A DNA stretch of 64,000 nucleotides from Lentinus brumalis. Taxonomy: Eukaryota > Basidiomycota > Agaricomycetes > Polyporales > Polyporaceae. This document shows positions 22,893-33,538 of this stretch, piece after piece (position 1 is the first letter of the stretch; the number at the start of each line of letters is the position of its first letter). A program made the translations under genes and the position numbers. A model generated the notes under the pieces. That model did no database searches. It was not told the DNA's origin and saw only the letters and a program-made list of their open reading frames with translations. The DNA lies in assembly GCA_001792895.1 (NCBI GenBank), contig MARA01000006.1, positions 62,001 to 126,000 on the forward strand. The letters run 5' to 3'.

Positions 22893-25800
22893 TCACGAGT
22901 GCTTTGTCCTTTTCTTCCTCCTCCCTCCGTCCGACCCATGCCCACCGTCTCCCTGCGCCTGCAGCCTCTCCAAGAGCGACCCTGGACCCCTCCCTCCAGC
23001 TCCATCTCCGGGACCAGGCGATGAACGACTAACAGCCCTCGCCGCACCGCGTATGCTGTACCCGCCAACCGGGACCTTGTCCGGGTCTCCAGACGACTGC
23101 TGCTGCCTTGGACGGCCAAGGGCTGCAGGAGCTGTCGACGAATGGCTCATGGGCGACCCCCCAAGAGGGCCGAAAGAAGGCTCGTCAGCCCGCCGCTTCG
23201 CAGGAATAGACGGCATCGTCGCCGAAGCGGACAGCTCGCCCTCGCGGCCCCGCCTGGTCCGCCGCCCCTGTCCGCCGCGGTCCCGGTCGCGTTGAGGTTG
23301 TCCTCGCTCCGGAGCAGAGGTTGTCCCGCCGTTCGTGGGGCCTCCAGCAAGACGGCTGAGGAGCGAAGGGACAGGCTTAGCTTCCTCCCACTTAAGCGAC
23401 GCAGCCTCTGCTCCCTTGCCCTTCCCTGCGCCCGTTCCTGGTAGAGACACAGAAGCCTTGCCGCCACCCGGCGTCGAACCTGAAGCCGGCACGTCTCCAC
23501 CACGTCCACCACCACGTTCCTCCGTTCGTGGCCTCTTCGCCGCACGCGGCGAAGCATCATCTGTACGAGCAGATCCAGATGCAGGAGATGCAGTAATGGC
23601 GCCGTTAGTAGATGGACCAGAAGTAGATGGTGGGGCGTCCGACGTGGTGGGAGGAGAACGCGGAGCCCTGGCCTTGAGGTGTGGCGGCGGCTGTCGTTGC
23701 CGTTCAGCCCGCGGCCCGCTGGGTGCGCCGGAACTGGATGCCACAGTGGCGGCAGACGGCCTGGGAGGGAGCGATGCTGGCCCTCCGGATGAACCGTTCC
23801 TGTCTGGGCTTGTCCCATTCGTTGGTCCTCGCGATCCGCTGGGACCATTGGAGGGCATTGCGGTCGCGCTCGGTTCCTCATGCTTGCGTTTGCTGACATT
23901 CATGACCCTGCGCTGGTCACCTTTGCTCGATGCGCGGTCGCCTGCGGTCCCTTTCACAGCGTGGGCATGTCCATTCCCAATTTCGTTCGCAATCTTGGGG
24001 ATCACGTTACCTTTGTGTGCGTCTGCATCCGTCGTTGACGTCTTGCTGGGTGTCGCTGGTGCCGAGCTCTTGACCGGCTCAAGGAGTGACTGCAGAAATC
24101 AAAGAAAGGAAGAGGAGATCGTTGGGGATATGCGGGGAAAACGAGAAGTTGCCCATTGCGAACCCTGATCACGCTGTGCACTTGCTGTTGCGCAGCCTTT
24201 GTCTCTGTAGATGCATCTTGCGGTGCGGCCAAGGATTCCAAACGGCGAAGGACGGAAGTGACATGACTTGGGATCTGCCAGCGGTTGTCCCGCTTACGCT
24301 ACGAAGGGCGGGTGAGTATATGCGCATGAAGTCAAGAGACTGGTTTCAATCACTCACACGAACGATACCCTGCACAAGTGTGAGACACGCGTTCCACGGC
24401 CTGAGCTCTGCCAGCCTCAAATTGCTAAATGACTGCCCCAGAGCGTCAGACTGGTGCAGATGATCTCCCGCAAATTTGACTTACTTCAAGAAGAACGGCG
24501 CAAACGTCTGGGAATTGTCTCCGCAACGCAGCTTCGTCTGCGGGGCTCGGAACACCCCCTGGAGCCTTCCCAAGGTCGGCGGCAGGTGCAGTAGGTGGTA
24601 CCTTAGGGCTCTCTTCGCATGCAGCCACAAGCCTGGCAACTTCGGTGATCACATACACCTGGTCCTCTTCGGTAAGACGGCCGAGCACCGCTTTTGGCGT
24701 GAGGGAAGCATAGTAGAAGCGTAGCACGTGCGAGGGGTGAACCAGCCGTTTCTCGACAGCCACGAAGGACACGAGATCCAGATAAGAGCGAGCGCCCTCC
24801 AGGGTCGCGTTGTCTTCTCCAGCTGGTAAGTCGGTCTTCAACGTGGCGCGGATCTGACCAAGTAGGACATCGAGTAGCTCTTTGCCTCGTGCAGAGTATG
24901 ACCTGAAGGAAGGAAGAGCGGCGATGATGTCCTTGACGATCGTATCGACGTCCGCGGAGGAGAGTTTCGTGATAGCCTGCCGCCAGTTCTCAGAGTTCTG
25001 ATCACGGCATCTCGTAGAGGTTACGTACCTTGAACAGGCCGGAGACGAGAACCTGTTCGGCTGGAGTCCCAGCGGCATTGGCGTGACGCTCAACCAACGG
25101 ACGCTTGGCTTCTCCCGCAAGGAAGGCGAGCACAAGGGAGCGGAGGCGGTCGCGGATGCTCTGCTCTTCTTCGTCCAAGGGCTCTTCCGGAGGCACAATT
25201 TGATCACAGAGGACACCAAGGGTGACAACTGGATCCATATCAAGGTGCTGTGTGAGGGCACGTTTGACGAAGGTAACTTCTTCCGGTTCGTCTGCACATG
25301 AACGAGTTAGTCATTGCTCTTGCGCCACTGCTGTGCTGCTGCGGTGGTGCGGGACCTCGGGTGGCGTGGTGCGACGGTGGCCTCGGATGCCCAATAGCAA
25401 CGGGGAGGGGTGGGATGTGGTGGCGGACCAACGTGAGGTCGAGCAGACTCACCACTTTGCAGTAACTGGACCAGCACGTCGGCGTTCCGTTTCACCCACT
25501 TGTTCTGCTCTCTCGAAACGTCTACGATAGCAGCATATCCTTTGATGCGGACCTGCGAGGCTTGATTGACACCGAGACATATCGCAGCACGAGGAGAAGC
25601 ACGCACATTCGAGACGGGGTCCTCGCAGAGGTCATACACGGCATTGATTGCATCGTCCTCCAAGTCGGGAAAATCTTTGATGAATAGCTTGAGGTTGGTG
25701 GCGGCGACTATCTTCAGAGACGAGTGTGGCGAATGGGCGAGGTCAATGAGCTTCTTGAGAGTTTCTCGCCGCTGTATGCGCAAGTCCAATGAACCTCCAG

Positions 25801-25920
25801 CAGCGCCGCGCGGACGATGAGAGGACTGACCAGAGCAGAGGCTTTGACCGGAGTACGCTCAGCGCGCCTCAGGAGGTCACGTATGTCCTTCTCCTGTTCT
25901 GACAGACTCCTGGAGTCCAT
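22893..25920 (-). CDS. API5: Apoptosis inhibitory protein 5 (API5/AAC-11) family
   Basis: Start at 25920 (MDSRSLSEQEKDIRDLL). After the first intron the HEAT/ARM-like helical repeat continues: RRETLKKLIDLAHSPHSSLK, IVAATNLKLFIKDFPDLED, AINAVYDLCEDP, IKGYAAIVDVSREQNKWVKR, NADVLVQLLQS, then DEPEEVTFVKRAL and the ARM-like block SSADVDTIVKDIIAALPSF...VEKRLVHPSHVLRFYYASL. Short exons follow (SDALGQSFSNLRLAELRPW; RKRDNRWQIPSHVTSVLRRLESL; SLLEPVKSSAPATPSKTS). The last exon, about 370 residues, is a low-complexity Gly/Pro/Ser/Arg tail with RGGGRGGD and RRKKRTKHS, probably RNA-binding and nuclear. By rough count the protein is about 860 residues, longer than animal API5 because of this tail. The family is known for anti-apoptotic and mRNA-linked nuclear roles; the fungal function is not established. 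Confidence 0.88.
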
Positions 25921-26289
25921 CGCGGGCGAAAGGAGAGGAGGAGGGATGAGGAGGAGGTCGAGGTTGAGAGAGAGCCCGATGCAGAGTTCCTTGTCCGCGC
26001 AGGCGCCCACGCCCAACACGCGCCGAGCGGCCATCTCCTCATCTCCGCCTCTTCTCCTCCTCCGCTCTGGCTTCCAAGTATCGCATGCCGCATAAATCAA
26101 CAAAGCTATTGAACTAGCTGCTTCTTCGGTGCCGGCACCTGCGTCCTTCAAAAAATACAATTCCTGTCTGCCCAGCGCTGCGCCTCGTACATCGTGCCCA
26201 AATACTTCTCCGTCCCTGAATCTTACGTCTGTTCAGACTTTGAACGAGGTGACTGCACGTCCGCCTAACAGCATCATCCTGTCTTCCGT

Positions 26290-27699
26290 CTAGCTCCACG
26301 GGGTCCTTGTGAGCATGTACTGGACTTCCGCCTTGATGCTCGCCAGCATGTCCTCTGTCGTCTTCCTCGGCTTCCATCCAATCGCCCTCGCCCTCCTTCC
26401 TCGGCATCGCGAGTTCGTTCCCAAGCTCTCTGACTACACAGGAGAGATCGTCAGCAATCCATGTAGCGTTGATTGCAGGTACCCACCCCGCCGAAGAACA
26501 GCTCGAGCTCCTCCTTAGTGAGCGTTGACGGCTCGTCCGTCTCCGCGATTTGCATTTCTTTGAGTACCTTCCCAATCTCCTCCCCGACGTCATACAGTCT
26601 GTGCTCTCCGTTCTCACCAAAGTAGTACCCCTCTTTGCCGTGCCCTATCTCCCTGCCCGACAGTATGGCATCCCAGATGACCTCGTACAAGTGTGCCACT
26701 AGAACGAGGTTAGTCGCATGATCATTCAGGCGAAATCGTCCTCACCATCATCAATATGAACATTGGGCCAAATGTTCTTGCCTTCACCCACCATGGCCGC
26801 ACGCTTGCGCTGCAAACTCGCGATAATCAAGGCCGGGATCTGCTGTGACTGTGGGTTCATGATCCCTGCATCCACCAGCGGTCCACGCGCGAGCCCGTAA
26901 ATCGTCGATGGGAGGATCAAGTAAGCCCTGACGTATCCTGCCCCCGCAAGTCAGTCCTGCTGCTACATACTTGCACCGCCTGGCCACTCGCCTTCCTTGT
27001 CAGCGTCGATGACGGCGAGGTCAACCTTTCGGTGCGGTTGACTCTCCGGGATCTTCTCCAGCTGCTCGACGTCGTCGTCGTAGTATATCGTATCCGTGGC
27101 GAACATACCCGCCGCATTGTCCGCCAAGACGCCTGTGTCAGTTGTCAGCCGCCTCAGATGTCAGTTGCAGTTGTATCCCACCTGTGCCAGACTAGTGTTG
27201 TATCAGTATGGTTGCGAGTATGCGTACAGAGACTCGTACCGTGTGTATCAGAGACGGGACCTTGCCTGTGGCTGTCTGCCTCTCCTTCAAGCCGGCGAGA
27301 ATCGCCTTCGTGGATGGTAGATGGTCCGCATCCGCCTGTGGACGTGTTGTCAATGAAGCGAATCATAGAAGACATTCAGGTGCAGCAGAAGTACACACGC
27401 ATTCTATGACGATGTCCGCATCTTTCGCTAACTTGGTGAGCAGGTCAGTGTCGTCGAGAGTGCCGACGACGGAGTATACGCCAAACGGCTCGAGGTCTCG
27501 AGCTTTCTGCTGGTTGCGCACCAGCGCTGTGATGAGGAACGTGGCCGAGCTTCCGAACCCAAGGAGGCGATGCAGGACTGCACCTCCGATGTAACCTGCT
27601 CTGCTCGTCAGCATCTTCAGTACACGGACTTGCGTGTAGCTGACACCGACCGGTCGCTCCAATCAAGAGAATGTGTGTTTCTGCGTCCTGGACTGGCAT
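26290..27699 (-). CDS. NAD(P)-binding Rossmann-fold protein, NmrA/epimerase-like
   Basis: The start at 27699 (MPVQDAETHILLIGATG) enters a dinucleotide-binding motif GATG-YIGG that is split by an intron after the third glycine codon begins (donor GTCGGT, acceptor before TTACATCGGAGG). Later blocks: ITALVRNQQKARDLEPFG, VVGTLDDTDLLTKLAKDADIVIEC, VPSLIHTSGTGVLADNAAG, the substrate-side YLILPSTIYGLARGP, NIWPNVHIDDVAHLYEVIW, and a C-terminus ending MLTRTPWS. Five to seven short introns are required, and the length is about 350 residues. Such proteins are atypical extended SDRs in fungi, either NADPH sensors (NmrA) or epimerase/dehydratase-like enzymes. I cannot assign a substrate. It lies head-to-tail with API5, about 370 bp apart. 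Confidence 0.85.
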
Positions 27700-27882
27700 C
27701 TGGATATGTCTGCGAGCGGAGTATGCAAGGCGCAGTAGTAGCGAGCTGGTGACGTCAGTCGGTCATCCAGATCAGATCGTGAGCACCTCTCGGCGCCTTC
27801 ACGCGAAACTTACGCATAGTAAGTACTGACTGTACTTACTAGCAATCACTATTATAATGATACTCTAGCAACATTTGTGCAG

Positions 27883-28569
27883 TCAGTGATGCGCTCGACG
27901 GACGGCGACCCATCCCTGCGAGGTCTTCAGCCTCTTCACCCGCCTCTGCCCACCCTCGCACACCTCTTCCGTCGACCGCCTCGCCACCTTCGTAGCTCCC
28001 GGCCGTCTCCCGCGGCCCCTCCCCTGGTTGTCCCACTCCACCAGCCAGCGGTTGACGTCGTGTAGTATCCTCGACAGCTGCAGGTCACGCTGCTGCTGCT
28101 GGTGTTGCGTGAACGTCGCGCTGTGGCGGCCGCCCGCTACGTTCTCCAGCCACACAAGTGCGTCAAATCTGACCATCCAAGCTTCCAGGATGCGTCTCTG
28201 GTCCGCGCCTAGGACGCACTCGCGTTTCGGGGAGGCAATGGGCTCGAATGCCAACCCAAGGGTGGGGCGGGCCGACGATGGATGTTCGCGCTGCTCGACA
28301 CTCCGTTGAGCACTTCTCTGTGCGAGTATGTAGTCCGTCCCAGTGACCGCATGGTAGAGCTCCGTCGCGAGCTTTGTGAATTGCTCCATAATTCTGTACC
28401 CCAAGTATGGGGAGCCGGGCGAGTACCCCGCCTCCTTCAGCAGGTGATCCCTGCCTTCTGGCGGCAGGACGTCAAGTGTGGCGTTTGCGAGAGAATATGG
28501 TATGGCGGGGTACTCGGCGTACTGGACGAGTGTGCGGGCTGGAGTGTGTGGGTGCATGTCGACAGTCAT
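27883..28569 (-). CDS. Unrecognised protein, possible orphan
   Basis: A 228-residue open frame starting MTVDMHPHTPARTL (28569, with ACG before the ATG). An in-frame Met 32 codons upstream at 28665 is possible, but that stretch looks like leader sequence. The frame has a helical middle (YRIMEQFTKLATELYHAVTG, LEAWMVRFDALVWLENV), a Gln-rich patch (QHQQQQRDLQL), and a basic C-terminus (GRGRGRRPGATKVARR, QRRVKRLK) that could be a nuclear localisation signal. No catalytic motif is seen. It is divergent from the MAPR-like gene at 29030. It could instead be the last exon of a longer gene. Confidence 0.55.
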   Translation of the reverse strand: MTVDMHPHTPARTLVQYAEYPAIPYSLANATLDVLPPEGRDHLLKEAGYSPGSPYLGYRIMEQFTKLATELYHAVTGTDYILAQRSAQRSVEQREHPSSARPTLGLAFEPIASPKRECVLGADQRRILEAWMVRFDALVWLENVAGGRHSATFTQHQQQQRDLQLSRILHDVNRWLVEWDNQGRGRGRRPGATKVARRSTEEVCEGGQRRVKRLKTSQGWVAVRRAHH

Positions 28570-29029
28570 CGTGATGGCGTTCCGAGGCCGGGTTTGATGT
28601 GGTACGGGGAGCGATACAGCTGCAATATAAGTCAGGCCGAGCCGTTCGGAGAGTGGGGGCACCAATCAAGGCGTGCTCTTGTGAGCGTGCCTCAAGGCGG
28701 GACGAGTTGGCGAAGGCGCTACACGTGCTCTTGTCCTAGGTTGTTGTACTCTGCATATTGCCAGTGAGGTGCCAGGGAGCGTAGAGCTGCGGGTGGAAAG
28801 AACAGTTGCCAAAATGCTGGATGCGCGGGACGGCGCACGGTCTGGTTCTCACAGATGTGGGATTGCGAGGGTTCGGTGCGATGCAGGCCCCGAGCATCGC
28901 GGTGCATACGTGGCAGCCTGGAGTACTTGTATCTGAGCTGGTCGTCGTGCAGAGTCAAGAGCTCGCCCGGGCCGGCGTCTGCGAGTTGCGCGTGAAATCG
29001 ATCTACGCCCGCCTTCCGCCTCAGCAGCC
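28570..29029. promoter_or_regulatory. Divergent promoter region
   Basis: About 460 bp between the starts of the unrecognised minus-strand gene and the plus-strand cytochrome-b5-like gene. A minus-strand frame at 28719-28958 (ending EYNNLGQEHV) could be an upstream exon of the minus gene, but no splice path to it is convincing. Confidence 0.35.
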
Positions 29030-29753
29030 ATGCTCGCTGCCCTCGTCCTCGCCCTCACCGCCGCCTCCCTCCTCGCCTGGTTCGCAAAGTCGGTCCTCGT
29101 CCGCGCCCCTCCCCACTCCTCCGAGTCCACCTTCTCTGCCTCCAGCTCGGGCCTCTCCCTTGACGAGCAGCGCAAGTACCAGGACCAGATCCTCCGCAAA
29201 CGCACCCAGCAGCCCGCCCCGGAGCAGTCCACAGAATCCAAGTCCGTCATGCAGCCCGCACAGACAGACCTTGCTCCTCCCAAAGACGACCCGTTCACAC
29301 TCGAGCAGCTCAAGCAGTTTGACGGAACAGATCCTACCAAGCCTATCTATGTTGCGATCAAGGGTGCGTATTCACTCCCCTTCCACTACACCGCCCCAGA
29401 GTTCAACGCGAATCCCTTCTCAAGGCACTGTCTTTGACGTGACGCGCAAGGCGGACACCTACGGCAAGGGCAAGTCCTACAACCTCTTCGCAGGCAAGGA
29501 CGCCTCCCGCGCCCTCGGCATGTCCAGCCTAAAGCCCGAAGATGCCGTCTCTGACTACAGCACTCTCTCCGAGGGTGATCTGAAGACCCTCAACGACTGG
29601 TTTGACTTCTTCTCGTACGTGTCCCAAACATTGCCTCTCGTCCGCGACCTGACCACGTGCGTCATCGCCAGTAAACGATACAACATCGTCGGGAAAGTCA
29701 CAGACCTACCCCCTCCTGGATCTGCATCCGAGCCCGCCACCTCTGCGCTATGA
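29030..29753 (+). CDS. Membrane-anchored cytochrome b5-like haem protein (MAPR/Dap1 family)
   Basis: The N-terminus is a single membrane anchor (MLAALVLALTAASLLAWFA), followed by a charged linker and a cytochrome-b5-like haem/steroid-binding domain: FTLEQLKQFDGTDPTKPIYVAIKG, TVFDVTRKADTYGKGKSYNLFAGKDASRALGMSSL, SDYSTLSEGDLKTLNDW and a terminal KRYNIVGKVTDLP. Two short introns split it: GTGCGT...TCAAG after AIKG, and GTACGT...CGCCAG before KRYNIVG. The Tyr in YGKGKSYN and the neighbouring Tyr residues fit the haem-ligand pattern of PGRMC1/Dap1 and not the bis-His of true cytochrome b5. Dap1 proteins sit in the ER and support sterol-synthesis P450 enzymes. Length is about 185 residues. Confidence 0.9.
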
Positions 29754-32700
29754 CCCACCCATCCGCTGTCTTATCACGTTAAGCATTTGTATCATCAAGA
29801 CTTTCCGCTATCTGCTATGTCATGGACCATCGCCCTCGTACACTCTGCACGAGGTACCCCCAGCCGTGTCCGGTACGTATTCTGCCTTGCGTGAAGGCTC
29901 GAAGAGGCCTGCGGTCCCATAGCAGGCGACAGTGTGCATCAACGGCGACTTTCATGGTGCTGGCTCGAGCTAGCAAGCCGGCTATCTCTACAGGTGCGCT
30001 GTGCATCGTATGTTCGTCGGCACTCCTTCGCAGGTTGGTCCGAAACCCGGTGCATACCACTCCATGGGGCACATACCGTCGTGCCCTGCGTGCGATCTCC
30101 CGCTACAAATATCCTCCTATCCTTCCAATTTCCGGTGCGAGTCTTCTTCTGCGTGTTATAAGTATTCGCTGTCTTGACATACCCAATATTAGCGATTTAC
30201 ATGTGCCTACCGCGACTCTTGCGCGAGCAGCAAGCAATCTGGCTGCTGTCAGGATTTCTGGCGCAATGTCTGCTCCCGACATCATTGACTGCTTCCTCGC
30301 ATAGCGTATTCGACATGAGAGTCCGGTGCATTACCAAGAGTCGCCACAATCTGTACCAACTAGTGTCGGTTCATTATGCGTGGATTCCCTACCGACTTTC
30401 TCCTCTGCGTGCAGAGCGCCCGGTACAAGGATTCCCTTGCCTTATGGCGGCCGTCCGGGTACCCTGGGACCTGAGGCGTTCGAGCATGGCGACATCGCTT
30501 CCTCAGCAATTTGTAACATCCTCCCAAGCTGTCGTGCTTCCAGGGAAGGAGAACAGGAGACGCCGCGGAGCACTCTGCATGGCCCTGGTATTGATGCGAA
30601 GACTCCTGGACTGACACCAGAAACTGCCGCTCCTCGTATACTTCACCTCCCGTACGCCTCCAACACTATTGTACCTTCGCAGGTTGTCGACATAATCCGA
30701 CAGTGGGTCGATCCGAGCACAGTCTCGGACATGTGGCGATCGTGTGACTAAGACTGTCAGCCTCGCGTCCTTCCAGTCGGCCCACGAACTCGTGCGCACA
30801 TCGACGCCCACGGAACCTATAAGTTTGCGTACACGCTGACTCGCTCAAATCTTCTCCATCACGTCCCCTGGGCCTGAAGTTCAAAAGGGTGGCGCCTCCC
30901 TATCGACCATTCTTCCGCATTCATCGGCACGGCAGCTCGACACAAGGTTAGCTCCCTCCATATTATTGCAGCTTCTCATCACCGAGCTCATGTGTCCCAT
31001 TCTATCAGTTGCCGAGGAACAAGTACCCGGCACCGAGTCCTTACAATGCCCGTCGGTCGCGTCCCTCCAGCCAACACAGTGCACACAGTCCGGCTCACAT
31101 GCAACGACTCGATATTTCGGCGACCTACGGGCGACGGCATACAGCAATATCCGATGCATACACACAATTCAAAGGATACTTAGCGACATTCCGCATCTGC
31201 ATCTTGCAAGCTCAGCGTACGAAGCCGACGCCGGACGACGTAACGTTTGATGGAACGAGTGGGAGAAATTCTGACGGCCGCCCAAGAGCCCTCGAGAATC
31301 AGTTGGACCTGGACGAGAGTCTCCCAACGCCGAGTTCCGAGTTCCGATATCAGCGAGCCGCCATCGCCACGGTCCCAGGCTTCAAATTCGCTGCATTTGC
31401 GGACTAGCGGCCGCGCGGGAGACGAAATCAGTGTCGCTGGGGTCCTCGCTCCTTGCGCTGCTGCCATCCCATAGCGGTTCAAATCAGCACGACAATCACA
31501 TTGCAGAAGCCATTCCGCGACGGAGTTGTGCAACACTTAGCCTCGTTGCATACGTGAACAGTGTCACTTGTCAGGGTGTGGGATGAGGGTGCCTACGGCC
31601 GCTCCACCGGATGGCCGAGCAATGGGAAGAAGTGCCCCGAGCACACGAAGCAGGTAGCTTGGCGGGTGGAGGATATCCTCTTCGTGCGTCCGAGGACACT
31701 ACTTACTACCACATGTTACCACATCCACGTCGCCACGGGTAGTACGGTGACCCCCATACCACCATCTCGACCTGACGTCGATGCCTCCTTGCTCCTTGAC
31801 GTGACTGAAGTCTGCACGATCGGATGTCAACAACAACGTTCCGGCTCAGGCGGAAATCAAACTTACCGAGATTAAAGACGTCTCTAGCCGTTTCTGACAG
31901 ACCGCACCGTATACGAAGAAGCCGGGCAGTGTAACCGCGCAAAAGCGTGGTGGTCAGCGTTGCGCGCAGCGCGTGTCCAAGAACCACATCCACAAGGGCG
32001 CGGGCGTATGTGGTTGGTTGCCTTCGGGCTTGGCCGTGTCGGGGAGTGCAACTTTCCGGCCACCTGCGAACGACGGACCCGATGCCATCGATCGCAGTTA
32101 CAGGGAAGAAGCTCGATCGGGGCTGCGAAATGCAAGTACGTGAGCGCGAGTGTGGACCCAAACCCTCAAGGCTATGTGGGACTTACGAAAAAGCAGGTCT
32201 GCGGACGAGCGGTGGGTAGTTAGGTAGTAAGATAGCCGCGGCAGCGACACCTCTGGACAGCACAGTACGAGTGCTGCAGCTTCGTAGCACGAGCAGGCAC
32301 CTGCTCACACAGAACTTCAGCAAGGGAAGCGTGCAATACAGAGTCGTGCCGGACTCGCCGGAGGATGATGCTGGGGAGAGCGTAAAGCCGCTGGAGCGCC
32401 GCGATCCTCATCTATCGAAGCGTGAGTAAGGGCATTGCCAGAGTGTGCAGAGGGGCGTACCTCGTTGCCTGCGAAGCTCGAGTGCTGTCGTAACGCATTG
32501 CAACGCCCCTTCTCGCATGGATCGCCGACGAGAGTGGCAAATATGTGGCGGCCCCGTGCCACAAGGCTGATGGTCACCAGTGCTCATAGTCCTGAATCTG
32601 ACCCACGTCCACCGATAGACTGCCACAAAGATGGCCCGGTGGTTTGCTGAGACTGGTGTGCGACCGCAGCAAGACATACAACCGCAGCCGCGTCCAAGAC

Positions 32701-33538
32701 GTTGCTGAGAAGCTGAGCTTGTGCTGCCTTCTGGGGACCTGTCGCTTGCATTGCAGTACTAGTCTAGATTGTCCCAAGCCGAGCAGCGAGCATACGAGCC
32801 CGCTACGCATTAGTCGTTGTCCCCATCATGCAGGATAGGCTCGGGAGTCGGTTGTCGGCTTGGGTTCGTGGCTGCTTGTTTTGGACTGCTGGGGCCGAGT
32901 GTTGGGCGGGGGTTGATGCGGCCATTGGACGCGAGAACGCGTGACGCAGCGCGTTCGTCCTGCGGGCCCGTCCTGCCTGTTTCTGCCCGGATTGTTTCCT
33001 CCGTTCCTGCGCGGCGAGGCGAGGATGAGCAGGGCGGGGATAGCACAGAGTGTACAGTGCAGGACGCCGAGGACGTGTGGACGCGTTCGGAGTCTGTGGT
33101 GAAGCCGGGACGCGAACTGCGGGATTGCAGCTGAATGAGGAGATGCAGACCTGTGCACGCCCGCTTTAGCGAACACGTTGCACGTCCTGCGCGGGGCTCA
33201 CGCCTCTCCCGGCCCCCGCCTGCCCTCGTCCGCCACCGCCGTCGCCCGCGAGTGCTTGCACGACGCGTCTGAGTCGTCGCGAGTCAAGAGCGTCGTGTCC
33301 GAGAGCGTCGTGTCCGAGCACGAACACGCGTGCGCCAGAGTCAGATCGAGAGACGCATACCACCGCCACAGGACATACGACCCGATCGCCTACCGCCCTT
33401 CCTCCTCCTTCCCAAGCGCCGTCTGCTTGTCTCCCTTCCCCCACCATCTCCTCCCCGCCGCCCCGTCCTCCACCATACCCTCCCTCGCCCTCCCCGTAGC
33501 ACTGGGTCTCCCGCCCCCCACCACCCCAATACGACTCC
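29754..33538. other. 3.8-kb region with no recognisable gene
   Basis: Scattered short ORFs on both strands have no domain likeness and no linked exon chain. 33390-33540 is pyrimidine-rich and is likely the promoter and leader of the BCS1-like gene. No tRNA, inverted repeat or direct repeat was found by eye. Confidence 0.4.

Noticed and set aside
23335..24168. 277-codon plus-strand frame antisense to API5
   Set aside because: It is the mirror of the low-complexity Gly/Pro/Arg tail of API5, whose own frame joins to real exons.
28806..29433. Long plus-strand frame overlapping the MAPR-like gene
   Set aside because: The haem-domain protein uses a different frame with a clear membrane anchor; this one is Ser/Pro-rich shadow sequence.
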